From: Cytophagales bacterium
GTDB lineage: Bacteria > Bacteroidota > Bacteroidia > Cytophagales > Cyclobacteriaceae
NCBI GenBank assembly: GCA_022360015.1
Contig: JAKSDQ010000028.1
Coordinates: forward strand, 17,317 to 81,316
Length of the DNA stretch: 64,000 nt
Direction of reading: 5' to 3'
Made by a program: the position numbers and the translations under genes. The notes below the pieces were generated by a model, which was not told the origin of the DNA, did not search any database, and worked only from the letters and a program-made list of their open reading frames with translations. Positions 9,581 through 18,272 of this stretch are shown one piece after another; within the stretch, counting starts at the first letter, position 1; every line of letters begins with the position of its first letter.

Positions 9581-11293
9581 TTAGAGGTAGTTTGTAAAGT
9601 CAGCTTTTTCATTTTTACTAAATAAAATATTATTGGCCCAGACATAGTTCAACCTGTCCCAGCCCGTAGCACTTTTAACATCTGGGAAAAAGCCGCTGCC
9701 GTTATAGTTTGCACTTGTGTTACATAATAATGGCACTCCACTTACTTTGACATATTCTCTTAGTAGAGCGTAAATTGTTTCATTATCTTTGTTATTAATT
9801 GTTTGCAACCTTGCGGTACCATCAAGATGACATATAGCAGGGACTCTGTCTTTCCACTCAGTTCGCACAAAATGCTCAAAAAGCATGTACGGATCAGAAC
9901 ACCCTGGGTCAAAAACCTTAGAAGCCTCTTCTTCTAAACACATCGGAGCTACAGGTCTATAAGACTCTCGGCCTTTAACTTCATTCAAAAGATCTTTCAT
10001 TTTTGGGCTCGTTGCCGGAGCTAATATTGATCGATTCCCTAACGCCCTTGGGCCCAGCTCGGCCCTACTGTTCAAAACAACCACGGGCTCTCCGGTTAAA
10101 TGCATATGTCTCGCTAGTTCTTCAACCGAAAAATTCTGTCGAGACCATCCTTCGGAGGGTGAATTGATTTTAACATCTGGGCCACTATATACATTCCAGG
10201 TAATGTTCGACTTATTAGTTTGAAATAAATATTCACAGCATGCAACGCCTATCGCACTTCCCGAATCATTCGGAAACGGTGGCACATACATTGATTTAAA
10301 AAGACCACTGCTTCGTATCTTACTATTCCATTTAATATTCAACCCTGAACCTCCCGAAAAACAAAGATTTCGTTCATACTGTGGATACTTGCTAATTTTT
10401 TGATCCAATGTGGATAATAACAGATCTTCCAGGTATTTGTGCATTGTTGCCAGAACATCTTCGTCCCGATATATTTCCTTGCGAACCAGTTTTCGAATGG
10501 TTTGAGAAAACAAATGCTCAAATTCATTATTTACAACTACATTTTTACGATGCACTTTTGAAAAAATTTCAAGTAGCTCTGGTTTAACCTTGCCTAAGGC
10601 AATGTATGCCATTATTTTTCCTGGAACTGTATAACCTCCAAAAAAACCTTCAATTCGTTTTTCGCTTTTATCAATTTTTAATTGTGCCTGAGACTTTTTA
10701 TAAGGCCCAAAGTACTGTGGAAAAATACCATATATGGTTCCAAGAAACATAAACAGGTGACCCAAATTTTTAATTTCATTAGTCTTTGCCTCAAAATAAT
10801 ATAGTCTAGGATATTGTCCTCCATCCCATGCGAGAATGTAGGAACTCTCTCCAGATTTTGCGAACGGACTGGAACAATAGGCACCCGCAACATGACCAGA
10901 GACATGCATGAAGCTTGAATATTCAAATTTCCTGTTATCGAGGGTTATGTTTTGTGAGTACAAAAATCTTTGGAGTATATTTTCGGAAAGACTTTTTTCA
11001 TTATAGGGTGCGACATTTAGCATTAAGTTCTTTGAGCCATGCTTTAAGGTAATGCTGGATGATCCACCCCAAAATTCCTCTACACCATGCCAACCATCAA
11101 TAGCCACGTAATCAATGTTTCCAATGCCGTAGCCATTAGACCTTATAATCTCAGGAATAATGGAAAGGTCACAAATCTCTTTATGCCTAACATTATTGTT
11201 GATCTTTTCTATCTCCGTACAAAATTTCAAAACGCCATCTTCAATTAGTGCTACTGCTCCATCGTGAGTAAGTTTAATTCCAAGAATTACCAT
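9581..11293 (-). CDS. Carbamoyltransferase, NodU/CmcH family
   Basis: 570 residues, the usual length of the family. The N-terminal Kae1-like domain starts with GIKLTHDGAVALIEDG and carries the metal/carbamoyl-phosphate motif HVSGHVAGAY and the ATP-site segment AWDGGQYP. A second nucleotide-binding element is SGGSGLNIKWN. The C-terminal YrdC-like domain has NSRAELGPRALGNRSILA, typical of NodU, TobZ and CmcH. These enzymes make carbamoyl-adenylate from carbamoyl phosphate and ATP and pass the carbamoyl group to a hydroxyl of an antibiotic or lipo-oligosaccharide. In this operon the acceptor could be the hydroxyl made by the CmlA-like enzyme or one on the acyl chain; that is inference. Confidence 0.93.
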   Translation of the reverse strand: MVILGIKLTHDGAVALIEDGVLKFCTEIEKINNNVRHKEICDLSIIPEIIRSNGYGIGNIDYVAIDGWHGVEEFWGGSSSITLKHGSKNLMLNVAPYNEKSLSENILQRFLYSQNITLDNRKFEYSSFMHVSGHVAGAYCSSPFAKSGESSYILAWDGGQYPRLYYFEAKTNEIKNLGHLFMFLGTIYGIFPQYFGPYKKSQAQLKIDKSEKRIEGFFGGYTVPGKIMAYIALGKVKPELLEIFSKVHRKNVVVNNEFEHLFSQTIRKLVRKEIYRDEDVLATMHKYLEDLLLSTLDQKISKYPQYERNLCFSGGSGLNIKWNSKIRSSGLFKSMYVPPFPNDSGSAIGVACCEYLFQTNKSNITWNVYSGPDVKINSPSEGWSRQNFSVEELARHMHLTGEPVVVLNSRAELGPRALGNRSILAPATSPKMKDLLNEVKGRESYRPVAPMCLEEEASKVFDPGCSDPYMLFEHFVRTEWKDRVPAICHLDGTARLQTINNKDNETIYALLREYVKVSGVPLLCNTSANYNGSGFFPDVKSATGWDRLNYVWANNILFSKNEKADFTNYL

Positions 11294-11376
11294 TTGTTAA
11301 TTTTTAGGGATGATTGAATTGGATGCGAAACGATCTTGATTTAAAATCCAATATATCAATGCGAACTCTTGTCCAC

Positions 11377-13029
11377 TTAAGTCGTCTCGGTTAGGCTAGT
11401 TTTAAAATCGCTGGCTATCTTTCCGTAATCGAATTTTAATATTCTATCCGCGGTATGAAAATAGTCATCATCATGGGTAGCAAGCAAAACCGTTTTGCCG
11501 CTTGATCGCAGTTTTGGCAATAATTCTTCATAGAAAAATTTTCGTGCTTCGGGGTCCTGTTCTGCAGCCCATTCATCCAAAATAATCATAGGTTTCTGAT
11601 CCAATAATGCATAGACCAATCCCAATCGTTTTTGTTGCCCTTTTGATAAGTTGTTATGTATCGTGTTCTTCGCAGGAATAAAATGTAAATCAAAAAGCCT
11701 AAGTTGCTTCAAATAGTTGACCAACCTATCGTTATTTGGTGATATGTCGTGTTCAGTATAATTTTCAAAGAAAAGGTAATTCGATGAAAACACCGCTGAC
11801 ATATTATCACGATAGTTCTCATGATTTTGGAGTGTAACTATCTCATCATTGAATTTAATGGTTCCTTCACTCTGTCGGTATAGACCTGTTAGTAAATTGA
11901 TGAAAGTACTTTTTCCACTTCCATTGCCCCCAACTATGAAAATCAGTTCGCCTGGGGTTATTGTCAAATTGATTGGCCCCAGAGAAAAACCATTCTCATC
12001 ATTTTGATTAGCATACTTATATGTCACGTTTTCGAAAGTAATAGCTTCAAAACTTCTTTTGAATTTTATTTTATTCTTATATGGTAATTCATCTGACAGA
12101 GTGTCGCTTACCTCCTTGTTAAATTTGATCAACCGTTGAATAGCTATTTTGATATTTGTATAAAATGGTATTATCGTCACCAGTACGGTAACTGGCCCGA
12201 TAAGATATAGCACAGTAATTAGAAAAGCAGAAGTTTCATTCAGTGAAAGTCCGAAAAATCTGGGTAAAAGGAATATCACTACACCGAATAACACATACCA
12301 ACTGTAGCTGCCAGTTAGTTCATTATTCATGTAACTGATATTTGTCGAAATGGTAATATCTTTTGATTTTTTTCTATTCACCTCCAGAAAATCACTATAA
12401 ATTCGGTTGTTACTTCCAGGGTTCATTTTTAGCTCTTTAAATCCAGAAAGCATATCTACCAGATAGCGGTGATAATCATCTATTAGATTTCTGTGAATGT
12501 TTAAATCTTTTTCGATTTTATTGTTTCTGACTAGGTAAACCGTCAATAAAACAGCTATAATTGTAACCACTATCCCAGCCCCGACAGGAGAAACTATGTA
12601 CATATAAAGTATGCAGCAAAGAACGACAATTATGGCATTGAAGGCATTCATGAAAACCTCGGGCAAATTCGCCATAGCCCGAATATCGCCAATAGCTGTA
12701 TAGACTTTTCCCTGCCCAAGCCGCTCAAAATTTTCATATGATGCCCGGTTTATCTTTCTCAAAACTGCCAGCTCAAACTCCATGTTTAATTCAGAAGTCA
12801 ATCTCACCATATATGACTGAAAAAAAATGTTAATTAAAAGGGATATAAAAACTATTCCTATAAATAATAGCCAATCATATTCAGGGAAAAACGCAATCGG
12901 GGATTGCGTCACAGCCATATCAATAAATCTTAAAAGTGCTACATTAAATGCACCTTTGAGAAGCCCCAAAAAAAGCATAAAAAGATAAAAAGCCTTTGAC
13001 CTGTTGAACAGTAGCTTCAAAAATTCCAT
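11377..13029 (-). CDS. Cyclic/lipopeptide export ABC transporter (SyrD/PvdE type)
   Basis: 550 residues, a half-transporter with membrane and ATPase domains fused. About six transmembrane segments lie within residues 10-290. The nucleotide-binding domain has Walker A GGNGSGKST (367-375), signature LSKGQ (461-465) and Walker B MIILDEWAAEQDP (481-493). The DEWAA.QDP form is characteristic of the SyrD/PvdE cyclic-peptide exporter subfamily, whose members move nonribosomal lipopeptides or siderophore precursors across the inner membrane. The location between the hydroxylase and carbamoyltransferase genes fits export of the NRPS product. Confidence 0.93.
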   Translation of the reverse strand: MEFLKLLFNRSKAFYLFMLFLGLLKGAFNVALLRFIDMAVTQSPIAFFPEYDWLLFIGIVFISLLINIFFQSYMVRLTSELNMEFELAVLRKINRASYENFERLGQGKVYTAIGDIRAMANLPEVFMNAFNAIIVVLCCILYMYIVSPVGAGIVVTIIAVLLTVYLVRNNKIEKDLNIHRNLIDDYHRYLVDMLSGFKELKMNPGSNNRIYSDFLEVNRKKSKDITISTNISYMNNELTGSYSWYVLFGVVIFLLPRFFGLSLNETSAFLITVLYLIGPVTVLVTIIPFYTNIKIAIQRLIKFNKEVSDTLSDELPYKNKIKFKRSFEAITFENVTYKYANQNDENGFSLGPINLTITPGELIFIVGGNGSGKSTFINLLTGLYRQSEGTIKFNDEIVTLQNHENYRDNMSAVFSSNYLFFENYTEHDISPNNDRLVNYLKQLRLFDLHFIPAKNTIHNNLSKGQQKRLGLVYALLDQKPMIILDEWAAEQDPEARKFFYEELLPKLRSSGKTVLLATHDDDYFHTADRILKFDYGKIASDFKTSLTETT

Positions 13030-13202
13030 AATTAGAAAATATGGTTTGGGATAAAAACTGATCTGAAAGAATTATAGTAACAACCAAATAAGGAGTACAA
13101 TATTAAGTTCAATCTTCAATAGTTAAACAATTGTACTTAAGCACCGGTCATCAATAAAAAATCTAACTTGCGTTATTAAGCCGGCCGACCCCAAGCAATT
13201 AA

Positions 13203-14816
13203 TCAGTTAACTTCAGCATTATAGTATTCGTATAGTAGCTCTTTCTCTCCAAACAGTCTTTCTGCGACTATACCTCTTTTCATGCATTCTTTAATTAATT
13301 TGTCAGACTGAATAATCGGGTTTGATTGATCGGTATATTTTATGCTACTGATAAATTCAACCCAAGGTTCTTGTCCCATAGCATATACATAGATTTCTTT
13401 GGGGTTAAAAATATTGACTAAATTTATCCCTCTCTCGAAATTCGATCCAGAAAATCTTCTGCTGTTGTCCTGATCTCTTCGAAGTTCTTTATTCAAAAGC
13501 GGCCCGTATAGCCAGCTTATGGGAGCTCCATCACACTCCATGCCTAGAAAAATAACATCAACATCACCAATTGTTTTATGGATATGCTGATATAGTATCG
13601 GCTCAACAATATTGGAGTCAGCAAAAAACATCATTGAAAACTCTTCAATTTGAAGATGGTAACAAAGTTTTGTCTGAATGTTCAGATCCCCATGCTCACC
13701 CGTAAATGGAATTCCCATGATTTTTACATTATCAAAGGTAATAGCTTCCATTTCATCCAACTCAATTATTTGATTGAATCCAATATTATTAAACATCAAT
13801 TTTAGATTGGGATCCTGAATCGATTTCCCACTTCTAGGCACCACTATATTTCTTATTTTATGCCTCAGGGGAAGTAATGTTTCCAATAGTATGTGATCTT
13901 GATGATTATGTGTTATTAAAACGTAATCTATCACGTCTGGAAGGTTAACGTCGGAAAAATGTTCAACGCTTGAAGTATATCCATAGTAACTAATTAGAGG
14001 GTCAATCAGAACACTTACATTCTTTGTTTCGATAAGTATGCATGCATGACCAAAATAACGCATGCGTATTTTATCGCCACTATAATTTTGATAGATCGGA
14101 GGGGCTTCCTTTGTAAAAAATGAATTAAAAAGAGCTTCATTTTTGTCATTTATTTCTAAAATATTCTTTAATTCAGTTAGTTCCTTAGCTGTTCTCTTCA
14201 TTTTACCAATTTCATCAATGACAGGATGATGGAAAGGGATGTTGAAATGAATAGCATTCTCGTCATTAAGTCTAGGTGTACTCAAACAAAATGGGCGCTC
14301 ATCATTATTTGTAATCCACATGGCAACGCTTTGTGAATGGGTATTGTAATAATCACTATCGTATAATAAAGCTTCAAAAAAGCGAAAGGACGCCTGATTG
14401 TTTAAGTCATAATGTAGTTCTATAAGCCCTTTTAAAGGTTGAGGTATCTCAGCGTACAATGGTTCAAGTGAGAACCCATTAGCCTTTTGTTCCAACATTT
14501 TATTAAGTTCTTTTATTGCATCAGACAGTTCTATCAATCTACTTTGGCTTTTTAATGTCTGCTCTCTCAGTTCTTTAATTTCTTTGGTTTTGGGGCTAGG
14601 AAAATCCATAAAGGGGCCTCCACGCATCTTAGGGTTTTTGACAGCAGCAATGTGGACTTGCGTTGCTTGAATATAAGAAGTCATTATTTTTAAATGACGT
14701 CCTGTTATATTCAGGGCAGCTGTGACTGGCGAGATTAAATGTGACCATGCATACCATTTATCAAATAACGGTTCCAGGACTACATTAGGCTTTAAATAAT
14801 ATTTACCAGATTCCAT
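13203..14816 (-). CDS. CmlA-like diiron beta-hydroxylase (MBL fold)
   Basis: 537 residues, close to chloramphenicol-pathway CmlA (about 532). The first 245 residues form a helical domain without metal motifs; the rest is a metallo-beta-lactamase fold with THNHQDH. By eye the CmlA iron ligands and their spacing are reproduced: H303, H305, D307, H308, E374 (in FTGEHGDL), H387 and D400 (in FFADSN). A Glu in place of a MBL hydrolase His is the hallmark that separates CmlA-type oxygenases from hydrolases. CmlA hydroxylates the beta-carbon of an amino acid tethered to an NRPS carrier. It starts 3 bp after the thioesterase stop, so the two are probably translationally coupled. An ordinary MBL hydrolase is the alternative. 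Confidence 0.82.
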   Translation of the reverse strand: MESGKYYLKPNVVLEPLFDKWYAWSHLISPVTAALNITGRHLKIMTSYIQATQVHIAAVKNPKMRGGPFMDFPSPKTKEIKELREQTLKSQSRLIELSDAIKELNKMLEQKANGFSLEPLYAEIPQPLKGLIELHYDLNNQASFRFFEALLYDSDYYNTHSQSVAMWITNNDERPFCLSTPRLNDENAIHFNIPFHHPVIDEIGKMKRTAKELTELKNILEINDKNEALFNSFFTKEAPPIYQNYSGDKIRMRYFGHACILIETKNVSVLIDPLISYYGYTSSVEHFSDVNLPDVIDYVLITHNHQDHILLETLLPLRHKIRNIVVPRSGKSIQDPNLKLMFNNIGFNQIIELDEMEAITFDNVKIMGIPFTGEHGDLNIQTKLCYHLQIEEFSMMFFADSNIVEPILYQHIHKTIGDVDVIFLGMECDGAPISWLYGPLLNKELRRDQDNSRRFSGSNFERGINLVNIFNPKEIYVYAMGQEPWVEFISSIKYTDQSNPIIQSDKLIKECMKRGIVAERLFGEKELLYEYYNAEVN

Positions 14817-14819
14817 ACA

Positions 14820-15512
14820 TTATTTTATTAATTTTGAGTGTATTATTTTCATTATTTCAGCTTCATAATTAAAAATGAAAAAATGATTACCCTTAAATGT
14901 ATCCAGTTCAACCTCTTGAGTAGTTTCATTTTTCCAACTTAATATTTCGTCCCTTGTTACTTTTTCCTTATCACCTATGAAAAGATTAATTGGGATATCA
15001 AAAGGTGGGTTTTGCCGGTAAGTATAGGTTTCGACGGATTGGAAATCAGCCCTCAGAATTGGCTCAAAAAAATCCAGTACCGCTTCATCTTCATATGTAC
15101 TTTCTGGCAGGCCACCTAATTCCATTATTTTTTTAAAAAAACTTTCTCGTGGTAAATTGTATCTGGGTGGATCAAATTTGAAAGCTGAAGGACCTATTGA
15201 ACCTGAAAAGAATAGGCGTTCTGGCTTTCTTAAACCTGTGAAAATGATTTTGATGGTTAAAAGATACCCTAAAAGCGAACCCATACTATGCCCATAGATA
15301 GCGTAAGGGTGCAATAAAGCATCCTTTATTTGGTCAAAAATATCATCTACTATATCATGAGCATTGAATAAAAGTCTTTCTTTAATACGCCTCCCTCTTC
15401 CGGGCAACTCAATCGGGATTACATTCACCCAGTTTGTACTAAATTTTTCAAATGTTTTAAAGGCATACGAACTCCCCCCAGCGAATGGTAAACAGAATAA
15501 ATTAATTCTCAT
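14820..15512 (-). CDS. Type II thioesterase (GrsT-like)
   Basis: 230 residues, alpha/beta hydrolase. Visible features are the oxyanion-region motif LPFAGGSSYAF (8-18), nucleophile elbow GHSMG (Ser76), an Asp in the NLFIGDKE strand and the catalytic His in FKGNHFF near the C-terminus. Stand-alone type II thioesterases remove misprimed or stalled acyl groups from NRPS carrier domains. It directly precedes the CmlA-like gene. Its own role as an editing enzyme is family knowledge; the rest of the operon supports it. Confidence 0.93.
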   Translation of the reverse strand: MRINLFCLPFAGGSSYAFKTFEKFSTNWVNVIPIELPGRGRRIKERLLFNAHDIVDDIFDQIKDALLHPYAIYGHSMGSLLGYLLTIKIIFTGLRKPERLFFSGSIGPSAFKFDPPRYNLPRESFFKKIMELGGLPESTYEDEAVLDFFEPILRADFQSVETYTYRQNPPFDIPINLFIGDKEKVTRDEILSWKNETTQEVELDTFKGNHFFIFNYEAEIMKIIHSKLIK

Positions 15513-15740
15513 CTTTTACTATTAGTAACACAAGAGCTAGAGACCTTTAATCCAAAACTTCTTTTAATAAACTCGCTGATAACCAACCACATATCTTTGC
15601 ATCACTGAAGAATGTAATCAGATATTAACCGAAAATCGACCTTAGCTGTTTGAGTCATTAATTTTATTCAGGCCAGTTATAAATGCAATATCCTGATCTC
15701 TCTTTAAAGCGGAATTTTAGCGACTTTTTCTCAATGCCCC

Positions 15741-15923
15741 TTATCCAATTGGGGTAAATAACCTATAAACAGCTTTATTCAACTTTTTTAAAAATCTCTT
15801 TTTGTGAGGTTTCGAGAAGCTGTTTTTCTTTAAGTATAAGTTTGTTAGCCAATTATTAGCAACCTTAATAAAAGAACTAAAATAGATCAAATCTAATTCA
15901 AGGCGATTTTGTTTCATTGGCAT
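15741..15923 (-). CDS. Possible small basic protein
   Basis: 60 codons overlapping the end of the upstream 103-residue gene by 26 bp on the same strand. The peptide is strongly basic in its second half, with many Lys and Phe. I do not recognise it. The overlap could mean translational coupling, but the ORF may be chance. Nothing else is visible in the 15,513-15,740 gap before the thioesterase. Confidence 0.25.
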   Translation of the reverse strand: MPMKQNRLELDLIYFSSFIKVANNWLTNLYLKKNSFSKPHKKRFLKKLNKAVYRLFTPIG

Positions 15924-16209
15924 TGCTTAATGCTTTCTCCTTTTCTTCCTTACTAAAGGTTACTCTAAACATTAGATCTGAAAGTTTTTTTTCCACATTA
16001 AGCCTAGAACTAAAATTCTCATACTTACCTAACTCTTTCCATATCATTTTCAGAGACGGTTCATTATCATCCTTAGGTGTCAAAAAGAAAATCGCCGCGC
16101 TACGGCGAGTCAATAGATTTTCATAGGGAAGCTCCCAGTCCTTTATTATTTCTTTTTTCTTCAAAGCTTCCAAGTGCTCTTTAACTTCAATAATCTCTGG
16201 TATGTGCAT
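15898..16209 (-). CDS. Hypothetical protein at head of NRPS operon
   Basis: 103 residues, unrecognised, predicted soluble and mostly helical. It is charged at both ends, with a central RRSAAIFFLTPKDD segment and the stretch MIWKELGKYENFSS. It is the first gene after the NusG-like antiterminator, following a 284-bp leader-like gap, and is same-strand with the biosynthetic genes. No transmembrane segment or signal peptide is seen. The position suggests a role in the pathway, but no function can be read from the sequence. Confidence 0.6.
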   Translation of the reverse strand: MHIPEIIEVKEHLEALKKKEIIKDWELPYENLLTRRSAAIFFLTPKDDNEPSLKMIWKELGKYENFSSRLNVEKKLSDLMFRVTFSKEEKEKALSNANETKSP

Positions 16210-16493
16210 AATTATTAAATTTTGTATTGAATGTTCTATTATAAATGTTATTTACTCTTAAATGAAAACTGATATGACACTTTTTATCAATGGGGCTACC
16301 ACAAGGCACGTTCGAGGTATCATGATATTTTTTTATTTAGCCTTGTTAATAGGAATATTATAACAACATTCCAGGTTTCAACCAGATTTTCTCATGGTGA
16401 TATCAGGAGTCACCTTTGATTCAATCTAGCTAACACAAGGAAATGCAATTAAGTGATTCAAACGTTGTATTTTAAATCCATTACCTAAGATAC

Positions 16494-16994
16494 TTATACC
16501 TGTACAACATTATATGGTGAAATATCCAACATTAGATTCTTTTCTAAGGTATTGATGTGAATTACGATCCGGTCTTTTCCCTTTTTTCTCACTAACTTTC
16601 CTTTTATACCTTTCATTGGACCTGAAGTTATAACTACCTCTGAACCCACTTTATAATTAAAGTTAGAAGTTTCAATATTTCCCAAAATTAGTTTTCTAAT
16701 AAGATCGATCTCTTGATCTTTAATTATTGAAGGATTTGAATTGGATCCAAGAAATTTAATGACGCCCGGTGTTTCAAAAATTTTAAACTTATCCATTAAA
16801 GGGATCCTAACGAAGAGATAATTTGGAAAAAGTGGCATGTCTATTTTTTTCTTTCTATCATGCCATTTTCTCACCACTTTGGTTAATGGCAGAAAGGTGT
16901 TAATGTTTTTTTTTTGTAGACGCCGGTCAACTTTTTTTTCATGTTTGGAATAGGTATAAACGGCTAGCCAAACAATAGATTGTTTAGTGCTCAT
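16494..16994 (-). CDS. NusG-like transcription antiterminator (UpxY/LoaP type)
   Basis: 166 residues. The N-terminal NGN domain reads WLAVYTYSKHEKKVDRRL...FLPLTKVVRKWHDR...MPLFPNYLFVRI, the pattern of Bacteroidota UpxY proteins. The C-terminal KOW domain is GSEVVITSGPMKGIKGKLVRK. Specialised NusG paralogues load on RNA polymerase near the start of one long operon and stop early termination; UpxY does this for capsule loci and LoaP for antibiotic loci. Here it is the first gene upstream of a same-strand operon of at least 16 kb that ends in an NRPS, so the natural inference is that it supports read-through of that operon. The 16,210-16,493 gap after it is where a recognition element would be expected. 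Confidence 0.9.
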   Translation of the reverse strand: MSTKQSIVWLAVYTYSKHEKKVDRRLQKKNINTFLPLTKVVRKWHDRKKKIDMPLFPNYLFVRIPLMDKFKIFETPGVIKFLGSNSNPSIIKDQEIDLIRKLILGNIETSNFNYKVGSEVVITSGPMKGIKGKLVRKKGKDRIVIHINTLEKNLMLDISPYNVVQV

Positions 16995-17250
16995 GTGTTT
17001 AAAAGGGTAGAGAATTGGTGGAAAGAGATCAGATATTTACGTTTCCCATAGCTTGCGCTACTCAAAGTAACATTACCTTGAAAAGAAAATTAAAGAAATT
17101 GGGACTCAACTTTGAGTGGAAAAATAAGCAATTATTAAGTTATAATAGCTCTTAACAATTATAACAAAAGTAAACAAAAAAAAAAATCAAGAACATAAAA
17201 ATTCCAATAATTTTTAATCGTTAAAACGTTTTAGATTACCGTATTATTTT

Positions 17251-17754
17251 ATGGTTGAAAATGTATCAAAGTTTAAGCACGTGGATCTTTATGCCTTTTT
17301 GTTTACCTTAGCACAAGGTATGGTGTCCCAGAGTACAAAAAACATTATAAATATGGATGTATTTTTAAAAATGAAAAGCTTGAAATGTGAGAGATTACGT
17401 CTTTTAGTCCATATCTATCTTCTCGATGGCTTGAAGAAAAGAATGAAAGAATACATGAGGCAATATCTTGTCTCCAATCTTAGGTCTAAAAAGGAAAAAG
17501 ATGGTTCAGCAAACTGTAGCAACTGGGATAGCAAATTAAAACATCTGATCAAACACTTCCGAAATGATCTCAGGTTTTCAAGTATCGATACATTTTGGTT
17601 AGATTTTTTTAAGGATTACTTCAAAAACGAAACATGTAGTAAGAATAATACTTCTCTTCGTCAAAATTCGTTTTATTCCTACCTTTACCAAAGTAAAGAT
17701 CTGCTTCAAAAAGACTGTAAAAGAAAAATTGATTGCCTATACTATGGAAGTTGA
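17251..17754 (+). CDS. Hypothetical protein, divergent from NRPS operon
   Basis: 167 codons from ATG, unrecognised. The product is basic, Lys/Phe/Tyr-rich, with a helical N-terminal half and no signal peptide. Base usage is AT-rich like the flanking non-coding DNA, so coding status is uncertain. It points away from the antiterminator gene with a 256-bp shared upstream region and overlaps the next ORF by 26 bp. Confidence 0.4.
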   Translation: MVENVSKFKHVDLYAFLFTLAQGMVSQSTKNIINMDVFLKMKSLKCERLRLLVHIYLLDGLKKRMKEYMRQYLVSNLRSKKEKDGSANCSNWDSKLKHLIKHFRNDLRFSSIDTFWLDFFKDYFKNETCSKNNTSLRQNSFYSYLYQSKDLLQKDCKRKIDCLYYGS

Positions 17755-18085
17755 AAGCTTTAAGCGGATGAATACAGAGAGGGAATATCAAATCATTGTA
17801 GAACTAAAAGACGATCACGAACAAAATGCGAAATATCCAAACTTAAATACGGATTCATATCTGGTTCACCTACCTAACCCAAGGTGGTCAGATATTCAAA
17901 AGTTTATATGGAAAGGAATACAGCACTTTAAAGAGCTTAGTGGTAATATTGGTTTTAGGCAGAAAAAACTAGAGATACAGAAACAATATCTACTTATCTA
18001 CAAACCCCTAACCTTATTAGCACCACACAGGAGTATCATAAGCTATTCTTTAAACCCTCAATGTACCTTAGATTACTTAGCTTAG
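17729..18085 (+). CDS. Hypothetical ORF
   Basis: 118 codons, overlapping the previous ORF in another frame. The peptide (KYPNLNTDSYLVHLPNPRWS region) is not low-complexity but matches nothing I know. It could be a continuation of the preceding gene after a frameshift, since the two ORFs together would give about 270 residues, or chance. The 18,086-18,272 gap that follows shows nothing recognisable. Confidence 0.3.
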   Translation: MIAYTMEVESFKRMNTEREYQIIVELKDDHEQNAKYPNLNTDSYLVHLPNPRWSDIQKFIWKGIQHFKELSGNIGFRQKKLEIQKQYLLIYKPLTLLAPHRSIISYSLNPQCTLDYLA

Positions 18086-18272
18086 GACTCACGCAACGCC
18101 TTAATTAAAGTAGATATTACCTTTCAACGTATGCCAGGCCTATGCTATGCCGTAACAGACATGGAAAATACATATAAGTGTCATTGAAATTATTAGGAAG
18201 TTGAAAATTATTAATAAGCTATAAAACGATAGTCCGTTACTTGTGTATTCTTAGTTAATCTTAATCCAAATA

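Noticed and set aside
16301..16346. Rho-independent terminator between antiterminator and operon
   Set aside because: The inverted repeat has only 7-bp arms and no T-run follows on either strand; kept only as a possible leader structure.
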